64,000 nt of DNA. It comes from Oscheius dolichura (taxonomy: Eukaryota > Nematoda > Chromadorea > Rhabditida > Rhabditidae). Shown piece by piece: positions 32,061 to 46,692 of this stretch (position 1 is the stretch's first letter; each line of letters begins with the position of its first letter). Where the stretch lies: positions 2,480,001 through 2,544,000 of the forward strand of contig OW051493.1 of NCBI GenBank assembly GCA_932521035.1, read 5' to 3'. The position numbers and the translations under genes were made by a program. The notes under the pieces were generated by a model. It saw nothing but the letters and a program-made list of their open reading frames with translations, searched no databases and had not been told where the DNA came from.

Positions 32061-32829
32061 TCAGGGCGGCTTGACGACGGCCATCTCCCCGCGTTGTCTC
32101 GAGGAGACGAGCCATACCGAGCAGCGGCCGTCTTGTGGCTTCATCTTCCCGAAATCAATTGTCCATATTTCTTTTTTCCTCGTAAAATACAGCCTGGCCT
32201 TCCAGTCCCTGTAAGATTAGTAATAATTGACCAGAAAGGTCACTCACCATCTGTCTTTCCTCCCCTTGCGGTGCTCCTCTTCTTCACTGGCTATTCGTGT
32301 CTTCGTATGTTTTGATTGCTTTCTACACTTTTCTTCTTCAGAACAGAGCGAAGAGTACATCGATCACCCTATAACATCAGTCTAAATTGGATCGAATGCC
32401 CGCTCACCTTCTTCTTCCGCCTGTCTGCCGCTCCTCGTCGTTGTTCCAGTAGTCGACGCGCCTTTCCATCTGCTTCTCCTGAAAATAGAAGACGAGCAAA
32501 GAACGTAAATTGATGTGGTCAAGGAGCTGATTACGGCATAGGTCCCTAGGACCCAGTGAAAGGGATTCTTCGATGGATTCCCCTTTCCGCCTTTTACCCG
32601 ATGGCCTGTGATGGATAAGCGGTGGGGTGCCCTCTTGTGAGCGGATAACCCGAGCGCTGCCAAAGTTTAACGTGGAGGACGCGAGTCTGGCCACTTGACG
32701 GTTCGACATCGTCGCACTCTCCACGCCAGCGGGCCAGTCTGGAGGTTTACGGGTGAAGAAAAGGCAGAAAATGGAACTGGGGTACCTTTGTACGAAAAGG
32801 GAGGACGCGAAATATTGCTGTTTTGTCAT
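32061..32829 (-). CDS. hypothetical charged protein
   Basis: Starting at 32829 (MTKQQYFASSLFVQ), an in-frame path uses a 46-nt intron, a 52-nt intron and two further introns. It ends at a TGA at 32,061. Recognisable pieces are VLHVKLWQRSGYPLTRG, EKQMERRVDYWNNDEERQ, a basic stretch (SKHTKTRIASEEEEHRKGRK) and the terminal DWKARLYFTRKKEIWTIDFG. The region around 32,520-32,640 is open in two frames, so an alternative with a membrane segment (WVLGTYAVISSLTTSIYVL) is possible. No family is recognised. That a gene exists here is more certain than its exact exons. Confidence 0.4.
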
Positions 32830-33480
32830 TTTTTGTTAAATAGAAGGTAGACGAGCTCTTCCGGTTCTCCTTGGCGCCGGGGATCCAGCTGTGCTGTTCC
32901 AAACACCGCTATGGACACATGGGATACCCCGGACACCAGAGAACCAGGCCAGGACACCTTCTTCGACCCGGAGGTCGAAGGCTAGGCTGCTAGGAGGAGG
33001 CGGATACTCTCCTTTGACTGTCCCTAGTGGCCGTCTCACCTTCCTCCAATTTTATGAAAAATGGACCCACGACATGGCGTAGGTTTGTTTCGATATGTTT
33101 AGAAAATAATAGAAAAAGAGTAAACATGACCTGGTGGTTGAAGAGGGACGACCGTCCGCCGCCGGCACAGAAGGAAGACTGACTGGGCGCGGAGCCACGC
33201 TGTCTTGACAGAACTCGACCGGTTGGGCGCGTCCTTTTTCCGGGCGACTTGACCAGATGGGGAAAACGACTTCCTATATCAGTTTTTTCTGGTGAAAAAG
33301 AATAAAATGGTTTTGGGATAAGAAAAAGTGATGAGAATAACAGAGTTTGGAGCTGAGGCATTATGGCCGAGAAGCGACGCAGCTGAGGGTCCCATCTCGC
33401 CTAGGACTCCACCGCCCAGGAAAGCAGTGACTGCCATGTCAAATAGAGAAGAGGAGAAGAATAGTACACTCCATTTCTAG
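32830..33480. other. unresolved, no gene supported
   Basis: Open frames on both strands (33,361-32,990 minus; 32,891-33,082 plus) are rich in Pro, Arg and Ser and have no consistent splicing. No motif was recognised. Confidence 0.35.
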
Positions 33481-33481
33481 G

Positions 33482-34527
33482 TTAACAAAACGAGGTTCCG
33501 ATTGGTGGTTGGCAATCTAACGGGGACGGAGAGCTCAAAGTGGACTGGAAGTCTTGCAGGCCAGGCCATCTGTCTCCCGGGAGCAGGTATCCCGGAGGTA
33601 GTCGACCTCCTGGAAAGGGACAGGATGCCGTCTCCTCTCCGCCGATAGGTGCCCCTCCCATAAGGGGGTGGTTCATGTATCCTCTGCTCTTTTCTAGCAG
33701 CAAAGGTCCAGTTTTATTCGCTTGCCAACGAACCTTGGCCATTCTCCAATCCCAGGCTCTTTGATTCCTCGTCTACCTTTTTCTGCTTTCAGACCGCCCA
33801 TGCGACCATAAATTGCCCATTTTTTGTCCTCCCGGTGGTGAAAAGAGGGTAATGGGGTGGACGATGCCACTTTTGGTGATTATTTCGGCGATTGATTGCT
33901 TTTTGACCATCTCCTTGAAGTAGACAGTGGTTTCAAGGCCACATATCTTTGTCAGACTGGATGAAGGACGCCCGCCTCCTTCTCCTCCATCTGAACGGCC
34001 CACTCGTCCATCCTCCCCTTCTCATCTTGGTCGTGATGAGCCTGTCTCTCTTCGGCCACAGCTCCGGGATGATCCTGATCGGTATGTTGGGGCACAGTAC
34101 CCTAATACACAATACAATTCAGAACCCAGAACAATTTTTCCCAATTGGCCGAAAAGTGGACCAAAGGGCCGTCGTTCCGCGGGCATGACATAGCCAGAAC
34201 AGCCTGAGAGGATCACTCTACCATCGGAGGCTCGTGGCCTAGAGGCTAGAAGTCCAGAATGTCCCGTCCTTTGCCGTGTTCATCTTCTTCTCCTGTCTCC
34301 TCCTGGCGGTTGTCACCCTATCGGCCTTTGCTCTCTGCCGCTTCCCTGCCTATCCTCCACCCTCCTGCACCATTGCTGTCCTCCTGGGTGTCTTCCCTCA
34401 TCGCCCTAGCCTCACCCTTGGTCTACGCACTACCTCCATGTTCAGATTCTTCTCACAGGAAGCATACATCTTCCTGTTTTTTATGAACTTCATCCTCCCG
34501 AATGGAGCGGACGCCCGTAAGGGCTAG
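33482..34527. other. coding-like region with conflicting strands
   Basis: On the minus strand, frames at 34,003-33,773 (LETTVYFKEMVKKQSIAEII) and 33,742-33,482 (KSRGYMNHPLMGGAPIGGEE) look like protein. On the plus strand, an in-frame path through 33,520-34,190 also reads well (KVQFYSLANEPWPFSNPRLF, then PHIFVRLDEGRPPPSPPSER, stop near 34,190). A separate plus frame at 34,259-34,527 contains a membrane-like segment (FIFFSCLLLAVVTLSAFAL). Only one strand can be right for the overlap. I cannot decide by eye. Confidence 0.35.
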
Positions 34528-34723
34528 AAAACGTCGCGGCCTATCCTTGCCGCCGAGCTCGGCCAATAGCGCATAGCCCATGAAACCGCCAGATTTTGAC
34601 GACGTCATCCGATTGATATCGATCTCCTATCAAAGGTGCGGCCATATCTATTCCACTCCCTGTGATATTTTGACTCTTTTATGAGATAGCTACAATAAAG
34701 GGCCTGCTGTATCGTGTCGTGTT

Positions 34724-35332
34724 CTAGACAAAGCCTTCTCCGGGATAAAAGCACTGGATTGGAGGGCAGTTGATGACGTCCCCTCCAGCGACTACATAGA
34801 CACTGTCGAGGTTGTCCGCCCTAGCAGTAGTGGGTATGTGTTAAGCTTTGTGAAAGCTACTGAACTGAAAATTAGGTATGGCATCACTTTTTGAAAAGCT
34901 GGGTAGGGAAGTACCCCGAGCCATTGAAGACCTTCTAAAGGGGAATGCCCCCTTCTGATTCTACCGACCTTTCCGCCTGTGACTTACATAAAAGACGTCG
35001 GTCCCAAAGCCCATGACCAGAAGGGTTGCGGGACGGCCGTACTGTTCTCTTTCGATCTGCCGGTAGTCCGAAGCTATAGGCGTGTTGTTGGTGTTCATAG
35101 GGATCAGGGACATATACCAGCTGTAGGGGCCTGTAATAGTAGCTACAAAGAAAGCAGTGTGGTTTGCGGAGTAGCCAATAATACGTATATGGTAAGTCGG
35201 GTCAGCATCGCTGCCAAATGTATATTTCAACGAGACATTACAATTACGTGTACAAGTAGCAGAGTACTCTGAACGGCATCCCGTCCTTGATAAGCGCTAA
35301 TTTTTTCTGGACCTTTATTTGCTCATTGGCTA
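34724..35332 (-). pseudogene. secreted-family paralogue with nonsense codon
   Basis: The LIKDG exon (from about 35332; ALIKDGMPFRVLC) and the beta-rich exon 3 (YHIRIIGYSANHTAFFVATI; LLVMGFGTDVFY) splice across a 38-nt intron. Both align residue for residue with the intact gene at 24.4 kb. The terminal exon (from about 34,875) has TAA where the paralogue at 25.9 kb has a leucine codon, eight residues in. It then remains open to a matching IQCFYP end. No signal-peptide exon was found. A single nonsense change and a missing first exon suggest recent loss of function. Confidence 0.65.
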
Positions 35333-35483
35333 CTGTAAATATCCATATTTTTTTTATTCTAAAGGGCAGATCGAGAGGTTTCAGATCAATTGTTCCCTCC
35401 ATTTTCCCCCGATAACCCCCACAGTGCTTACTTTGCGTCCCACCCCTTATCAGCGAAAAATCTGTGTTCTACCCTTTCTCCCG

Positions 35484-36654
35484 ATGGAACTTTCTCGTCG
35501 TCAAATAGATTTTCTCCACTATCCTAGTCTTTCTGAAGAATTTTCCATGATCTCCCAATCATTGGAGCCGTTGCCTTCTCTTCCAGCTACTTTTTACATT
35601 TTAAATATTCCATATCGGCTGAAATGTTCGGTTCTTGAAAAGGTATATCCCATTCTCCTTCAATTGTACGAATTTCTCCTAGGTGAACCCTGATACTTTC
35701 GCCAAGATCTCCAGAAGTAGTAAATTAATGCTGGACGACTGTAAGTACCTGAAAAAGAAGCCCATAGTCACTGTTCGAAGCTTGTATGTAAAAAGGAAAG
35801 AAAGCCGTGGCTTTATCAGCCACGGTTCCGAAAACGAGTCCATCCAATGGGAAGAAATAGCTGATTGCGGCTATCGAGTAACAATAGGCACCTTTGGCAT
35901 CGAAGTAATCCTTTTGTTATCCTTGTTTATGAATTCCAGACTTCTCGTCCTGATCGAGTTCAAGAAGCATTGACAATTCTCCGACAAGCGCTATCAGTAG
36001 AGAGATTGGACTTCCGCAATGGCTTCCAAGATATTCCTGTCAATGATGTTCGACAGCTGATCAAAGTACTCGTTATTTTTCAGAAGAATGAAGTGAACAC
36101 TTTTTAGGCTAGCGTAGCTGAGAAAGTTATGTTTTTAGATAATTTGAGGACTTTTAGATTTGCTGAATTGGCTGTAACTAATCAGGTAAAAAAGCATAAA
36201 GAACAACAAGCAAACGCTTACAGAGAATCACATACATTTTACAATGCGGCTATGGCTTTACTGATGAAGATTTCCTTTCTCATAACGCTAGCCTTGAAAT
36301 TTACTATGGCGCTTTGACTTCCCCACGTGCTATAATAACAAAAATCAAAGTAAACACCTGCTCCTATCCTTCATAAAAATATAATTTCAGCAATGGTCCT
36401 TGACAGCGGTTGTCGGGCAGCATTTCTTCCTCTCCAGACATGCTTCCTTTGAAGAGACACTAGCTCTTGATATTCCTGTCAAAGTCGGAGCTACACTAAG
36501 GAATGCTCCATCAATTGCAATAGATTTTAAAGAATCACGAGAAGAGAAGATGCAATACGAAATAATATGGGATAATATGAGAAAACTGATAATTGAACTG
36601 AAGGGTACACCTTTCTGCAGTGAAATATGTTGCATTGTAATAAACATTGACTGA
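35484..36654 (+). CDS. F-box/DUF38-like family protein, member 3
   Basis: Six exons, all phase 0: 35484-35642, 35683-35904, 35940-36065, 36108-36185, 36224-36349 and 36391-36654, giving 324 residues. Exon 1 ends with IPYRLKCSVLEK. Exon 2 opens VNPDTFAKISRSSKLMLDDC and LKKKPIVTV, in parallel with member 2. Leucine-spaced repeats follow (DRVQEALTILRQALSVERL; MFLDNLRTFRFAEL), then a glycine-rich turn (LQCGYGFTDEDFL) and a helical C-terminus (QYEIIWDNMRKLIIELKG). A role as a substrate adaptor of a ubiquitin ligase is a guess from the layout, which resembles nematode F-box plus DUF38 proteins. No F-box is proven. Base composition is more AT-rich than member 2. Confidence 0.65.
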
Positions 36655-36999
36655 TCAGTTGTAATTTGAGTAAAAGATTTGATGAAAAATGCAATTCACA
36701 GCAGCCAACGAGAATCTCCCTTTCCCAATTGAATACATCGAGCAAGCACTTGCCCGTTCTTTACAAGGGAATCCTTCGGTCATGTCCGCCCTTTTCTTCT
36801 ATTTTCTCTTTCAAAAAATACATTTCACCTCTTCTTCAATTTGCTTTTGTAATTCAGTAGCTCACGTTAGACTTTATAAAATAGTATAAAGTTATATGGG
36901 AATTTATAAAACATACATTTGTACAAACACTCAGCAAGTCAACTATAACACGCTCTTATTTTTCTGCCATTTTTCTCCTACAACTGTTATTTCAGGAGA

Positions 37000-39507
<2,508 letters not shown>

Positions 39508-40419
39508 CTATTTGTTACATTCAGTTATTTCTTTGTTATCCTTGTTGTTGAATTTGTTAACATTTAAACCCTGTTTTCTTGAATATAAATACTATAAGCT
39601 AGGTTTATAAGAGGATGTGGTATCTCTTCGTTAATGCTTGACAAGCTATGCTGACCGACCTTCGTTCGACAATCGCCCTATTTTGAAAGACAGGGCTGAA
39701 CTATGGCTATCAAATAATACCAGCCAGGAAAATTATTCTCGGGGGGTTGGGGTGGAAGTATAGCTTTTGGCCTGACTGGGAGAGAAGGACGCCGAGGAAG
39801 GGACTGCTTGGAGAAAGGAGACAGGGAAACCGAGCTGTGGATAGGTAGAGGAGAGTGGAGGGAGCTGGTCGAGGCAAAAGAGAAAGGCGGAAGAAACTGG
39901 GCGAGGGAAGAGCGGTGAAACGAAAGAGGTTCGATACACTACAGATCTCCGGCACCCGCAAAATCTCGGCAGTAGGATAATATTTATTCAAAACTGTGAC
40001 GCCTTTACACCACTGGTTTGCCGAGACTTTACGGGTGCAAGGGACCGGACTATCGAGGGCCGAGCGTGGAAAGAGATGGGTAAGAAAGGGGGATGTAGGA
40101 GAAAGAAAAATGGCCGGAGGCGGGAGAAACCTTCGGACAGACAGGGCGGAAAGAAGGTCAGGAAAGGGAAAAGTTTTTTTATGGTAGAGAGAGAGTGGAA
40201 GGAATTCCATATTAGGTTGTTCAGAGAGAGAGAGATTGAGGGTTCCCTCAGAATAAAGACGATTTCGGTTATGGAAATTGGGTGAAACGTAGAGAACGGT
40301 AGAGTTCGTCGTTTCGGGAATCTGTTCGAAGTGTTATGATCCCAAACCGCAAGCAAGCCGGACGAGGGTAACCTATGTTTATTATCTGTATCATTATATC
40401 ACTGTCAGTATATCAAATG
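39508..40419. other. intergenic with one palindromic element
   Basis: Several overlapping frames on both strands (39,710-40,356) are low-complexity Ser/Pro/Phe or Arg/Gly sequence around GAGAGAGA and GGAAAG tracts. No gene is supported. A palindromic element copy lies at 39,953-40,037. Confidence 0.5.
39953..40037. repeat. palindromic element, copy 6
   Basis: The arms CACCCGCAAAATCTCGGCAG and TTTGCCGAGACTTTACGGGTG pair over 19-20 bp, for a total length of 85 bp. Its centre, read in reverse, shares GGTGTAAAGGCGTC with copy 7 (42,723-42,808), so these two are relatives inserted in opposite orientation. Confidence 0.85.
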
Positions 40420-42375
<1,956 letters not shown>

Positions 42376-42722
42376 AAAGCTAAAAACACATTATTATTCA
42401 CCAACAGCTCTATAGATTGAGCCAATAACTCCTTTGTGAAGCTAAAGATAAGAATACATGAAGCGGTAGAAAAGCTAAAGCGATCGATTTTGTTGTCGCT
42501 TGAGATGTTGCCGATGAGTTGCTTCAAATGTATAAAGTTGTGTTTACATATCCCAGGATAGAAACAGCTCACGAGAAAAAGTATAAAATAATCAAAAACA
42601 AAAAAGAAATGAGGAGAGCTACAGTAGCTCGGCTATTTCTTCTACGCAATCACGTAGCTCGAATTTTAGAGACAGTATGCAGCCTCGGTGGAATATCTCG
42701 GCCCCGATAGTCCGATCCCCTG

Positions 42723-42808
42723 CGCCAGTAAAGCCCACGGCAAGAGAAAGGTGTAAAGGCGTCGCCGTTTCGAAGAAAGATGGCCCCGCTGCCGAGACTT
42801 TACGGGTG
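42723..42808. repeat. palindromic element, copy 7
   Basis: The right arm GCTGCCGAGACTTTACGGGTG is intact. The left side (CGCCAGTAAAGCCCACGGCA) is diverged. Length is 86 bp. The centre matches that of copy 6 in inverted orientation. Confidence 0.75.
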
Positions 42809-43829
42809 CAGGAGATCGAGCTATCGAGGGCCGCGCCTAATCACTGGCTTTATACGTCACGGGGACCAAACAACAGGAGTTATTTGCAAGAAGAAGATCA
42901 ACTCCCTTTTTTGAGAGATCTTCTCTTATGCCGTGGGAGATGTCTCCTCTCTCAAAGCAGACAATACGACGTGACAAACAATTTCATGGTTCAGAAGATT
43001 GAAATCACTAATTGGGACGACGTTGTCTCTGGAAATTTATATCATCTTCTTCATCTACCATAAAACGTACACCTCGTGATCTGATTTCTTTGCACTGACT
43101 ATAAGACTACAAAAACTGATACACTTGGTGCACTCATTCGAAGAAAAGCACGTGATTACTCCTTTCAACGGATTTTTATTATAAATCACTTGCACATTTG
43201 ATGACGTCAGGGCACAAGTTTGATTTTGCTTGGAAAAAGTCTTTTACTTCTCCCATGGCATTTGTAGTTCCGGTTCTAAAAGCATCCTAATTTATACAAC
43301 CGCTTTCTGCCATTTTCTCTATTTCTCTATCTCACAGCACCTATATTACAAAACATAAGAAAACAATGTGAACGTTAGAAAAAAGATACGTTATAAGCCA
43401 GAGACTCAGTTCATGATAGTCCGGCCCTTTTCACCCGTAAAGTCTCGGCAGGGCAAAGCTATAAAGGTGTGACAGGTTTGTAACTGTTTTGAATAAAGAC
43501 GATTCACCGGCCGAGACTTTACGGGTGCAGGGAATAGGATTATCGAGGGTCGAACCCAAGCGAGACACCTCTGACAATGGGAGTGACATTAGACTACCTG
43601 CTTATGAGGTAACGCGTAATGTAGGAACAAGATATCGGCACCAAGTAGTGTCTCCGGTTGAATCATATCCCCGTTCCGTTTCCATTGGTTTTGATCTAAT
43701 TCACTTTACGAGTTCGCCTCAGCTGCTCGCCGGCTTTCTTTGGATTGAACTCTGGTTCCACTACTTCTCCCCACCGTATCCACCTTTCCGTCTTCTTCCC
43801 AGTCTACCATGCCCCGATTCCATTCAGGA
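42809..43829. other. intergenic between the zinc-finger gene and the chemoreceptor
   Basis: A plus-strand frame (42,677-43,063) starts inside palindromic copy 7 and continues with protein-like sequence (RSYLQEEDQLPFLRDLLLCR), but I find no splice partner. A second frame (43,489-43,899) begins in palindromic copy 8. Both are treated as chance frames. Confidence 0.4.
43432..43527. repeat. palindromic element, copy 8 (longer, 96 bp)
   Basis: The arms CACCCGTAAAGTCTCGGCAG and GGCCGAGACTTTACGGGTG pair. The centre contains AACTGTTTTGAATAAAGAC, close to the centres of copies 6 and 7, with about 10 extra bases. Confidence 0.85.
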
Positions 43830-45567
43830 ATGTCCAACGAGACCTATGTTTGTGAATCTGCCCTCCGCCTGGCTAATTTCCCTCTTCTTCATATCATAAC
43901 GGCCGTAAAAATTGTCATTTGTATTTCTGGAATACTTACAACGAGTCTTCATACAAAGAAAAAAGTTCGAATTCTAAAAAATCGGAAAACCCTACTGTTT
44001 CAGGGTATCGCCTGGCTAGTTCATCCAAATGCCAAAATTCTCTATTCTGTCCATGTCTTCTGGGCAATTTATGTTCCTACAACGTATTCCATCGCTTTTT
44101 CTACTGATTTTATTCGGTAATAACTTATTTCTATATAAAAATTAATATCTAAAGATGTTTATAAAATAACTATCACGATTTGAGAGCTAAAACTACAAAA
44201 AGAGACCTTTTTAGGTTCCGTGTAGCGTTCACCTTGTCCCGTTCTCATTTTTCTCAATTACACCGATCGGACAATAAAATGTCATTGCCGCTACGTAAAT
44301 CAGACTAGAAGTAGGCGTTGAAATTAGATTTGAATAGTTTTATCACCATTTTTGAATAGAAATGATGAAGTACGGCTAGATGAAAGAATGCAGTCCGTTT
44401 CCAACGGATATTCCACTAATTCAAATTTGGCGGCGCGTCTCTGCTACGGGACCAGGTATGACAGCGTCCTGGTCCCGCAGCGAAGATATTTTTCCGAGGA
44501 ATATCCGTTGGAAATGAACTGATTGATCGGTATTGATAAAGCAGTTTAGATTTCTAGTCCCCCAGACGGATCCCTGTGCCTATACAATTTCAACGGTCTG
44601 GGGAGTGGCGTTGCGTGCTCTTCCCGTCCTGGGGCTTGTTTCCCAGTCTCTAACGATGCTGGCCTTCGCCCTGGAGAGGATAATCTCCACCAGCATTCCC
44701 GTCTTCTACGAGAAGGTCAAAACACCCATCTTGGGAGTAATTCTAGCTATTTTAGCCGTATGTTTTCCTATTTATAACACAAAGAAAAGGCCGTTTCAGT
44801 TTCTCGGAGGGGGAAATATAGTCTATTGGTTGATTTTGAGCCCGATCAACTGGAACGGGAGTCTTCCCATGACTGCCATCAGGACCGGTGACAATGCCTA
44901 CAGCTATCAGCTATTCCTCTCTACTTTTATCTATTCCGAGATGACCACGATTACCGTATTCTCCATAACCCTCTTTATTAATTACTGTCTAGCCAAGAGG
45001 AAGTCAAGGAGGACAACATCTCTGTCCAATAAGTACCAGGTAGGCCAACTGCCCAGGATACTGTAGTTATTTCTAGATGAATGAGAACAAGCACCTTATC
45101 ATCACCCTATTGCCATGCTTTTTTGTCCATTTCCTGCTCAATATTACCCCAATGGTCGGATTGAAACTGTATTACGTGGTGAGTTTGCCAACATTGGATT
45201 CTCGCGCCGCCGCACCCATAAATTCTAGGCAGCTGGCGCGCCAATTATTCTAGCGCGGCAAATGAATCGTTGCCGCAACTGCCGAGATTATACGGGTGCA
45301 GGCGCACGGGGAATATGACCGTCATGATTACTCCGACACAAATGCACTTTTTTGGAGTATTTTAGTTATTTTTTTCAGTTCTTCACGTATGAATTGGGTG
45401 CCAACATGGTCTGGGTAGAGATCTGGACCCAAGCCCAGGTGTACTCCCTCCTGATGCCGATAATTATCGAACTGCGGCTGAAACTCCACCGCCGGAAGGA
45501 GATCACCAACCAGCCGGATACCCTGGCCCATTTCCAACAACTCCACTCCATTTTCAATAAAAAATAA
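43830..45567 (+). CDS. seven-transmembrane chemoreceptor (Sra/Srb/Srab-type)
   Basis: The start at 43830 follows CATTCAG by two bases. Exon 1 ends at 44118 and exon 2 runs 44550-44757. Exon 3 ends at 45040, exon 4 starts at about 45078, and the last exon is 45378-45567. Helices can be read along it: LLHIITAVKIVICISGIL, LYSVHVFWAIYVPTTYSIAF, LGLVSQSLTMLAFALERI, TPILGVILAILA and HLIITLLPCFFVHFLLNITP. Family marks are HPNAKILY before helix 2, ALERIISTSIPVFYEK after helix 3, and SNKYQ followed by MNEN between helices 5 and 6, as in the Sra superfamily of nematode chemosensory GPCRs. The intron 44119-44549 contains a 131-bp MITE, and the intron after exon 4 contains palindromic copy 9. The stop is two bases from the stop of the opposite gene. 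Confidence 0.85.
44391..44521. mobile_element. 131-bp MITE in a chemoreceptor intron (family D)
   Basis: The ends CAGTCCGTTTCCAACGGATA and TATCCGTTGGAAATGAACTG are inverted copies, continuing through ATTCC. A second inner pair, GGACCAGG/CCTGGTCC, makes the whole sequence fold on itself. GTCCGTTTCCAA and CTACGGGACC also occur in the 574-bp element at 4,337-4,910. Confidence 0.8.
45213..45298. repeat. palindromic element, copy 9 (chemoreceptor intron)
   Basis: The arms CACCCATAAATTCTAGGCAG and CTGCCGAGATTATACGGGTG pair with four mismatches. It is 86 bp long and lies in the last intron of the chemoreceptor. The centre carries its own GGCGCGCC palindrome. Confidence 0.8.
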
Positions 45568-45569
45568 GC

Positions 45570-46692
45570 CTAATCTTTATTATTGTTGCCTTTTTTCTCT
45601 TTCTCGTGCCACCGTACGATCCCGTCGACGGCTTCCACGACACAGGGGGCGCGCCACTTGTTCAGGTGGTGGTCATTCGTCTCGAAGAGTGCCGTCACAA
45701 TTCGGTGGCCATCTTCGAAGTGGCGGGCAATCTCCTTGCCGATGGCTATGTTCTCCTCTTCGTCCACGGGGTCCCTCGGATAGACCAGGCGCTTTCTCTC
45801 CTCTCCCAGGAGGACCTCCGCCTTTTCGTAGTCCTGCCGTGAGATGAGACGATCGCTGGCCGAGTAGGCGAAGAGCAGTCTCACCTAGAAATTGTTCTCG
45901 TTTGTCGTTTTGCGAGGGAGAAATTTGCCGCCCCCGTAAAAAATCGGCAGCTGAAGCGCGGGTTATTTCGAAGACAGTTGACGCAGCTGCCGAGACTTTA
46001 CGGGTGCGGGCGCGGAAGAACAAGGGCCGTACCTTCTCGTGGTTGGCAATCTCCTCGACGTATTTCGTCTGCTTTTCAAAGGCCAACGTCGGGATACTTT
46101 CCATTGTGACGGCGGCGACTTCTCCCGACGGGACCCGTAGTTTAACCACGCTGTTGTAGAAGAACTGCAGGACGCGCTGCACTCCGGCCCGTGTCCATCG
46201 GTTCCGATTCAACCGGGAGCAGACCTTTATCAAGGCGATCTTCCGTCGAAAGAGGCTGGTCTTGATAGTCGGCGGCGGATTCAACAGCACCACAGCTAGA
46301 CAGCTCACTGACCCGGTGACCCCCAGCTGGAGACTGTTCTCCGCCCCGCGGGAGTGTCCCATGAAGATGACGGGCTCGTCCTCCAGACCCAGCTCCCGGA
46401 CCAGTGCCTGGACATAGTTGTTCCTCTCTTCGTTGGAACTGTCCAGTTGGGGATGGTGGGAGGTGAAGCCGTGGCCCGGGTGGTTGACTCCAACCACGCG
46501 GATATTCCTCTCCGCCAGGCCGGGGGTGATGTATTTGAAGTCCTTGTGAGATCCTGGCGCTCCGTGTTGGGCTATTATCGTGGCACGGGCATTGCCATCC
46601 GGGTGAGTATCCTAAAACACAAAAATGAGGTTTATTACCGTATGGTCTCTAGTAAAGGCCTGCCGTAAGCGCGCCCTGTAACAGCGCACCAT
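45570..46692 (-). CDS. alpha/beta hydrolase, nematode DUF1057 type
   Basis: Exons 46692-46639 (tentative), 46611-46033 and 45884-45570 give about 315 residues. The oxyanion region reads AQHGAPGSHKDFKYITPGLA, followed by RVVGVNHPGHGFTSHHPQ. The nucleophile elbow is GHSRGAENSLQLG. Together these match the nematode alpha/beta hydrolase group known as DUF1057. A candidate acid region is in LLFAYSASDRLISRQDYEKA, and a candidate histidine lies near FETNDHHLNKW. The substrate is unknown, and membrane or lipid esters are typical guesses for this fold. The first exon depends on a 27-nt intron, so the true start may differ. Palindromic copy 10 sits in the 146-nt second intron. The stop codon overlaps an AATAAA. 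Confidence 0.85.
45931..46006. repeat. palindromic element, copy 10 (hydrolase intron, 76 bp)
   Basis: The arms CCCCCGTAAAAAATCGGCAG and CTGCCGAGACTTTACGGGTG pair with a few mismatches. It is shorter than the others through a smaller centre, and lies inside the intron of the DUF1057-type hydrolase gene. Confidence 0.8.
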
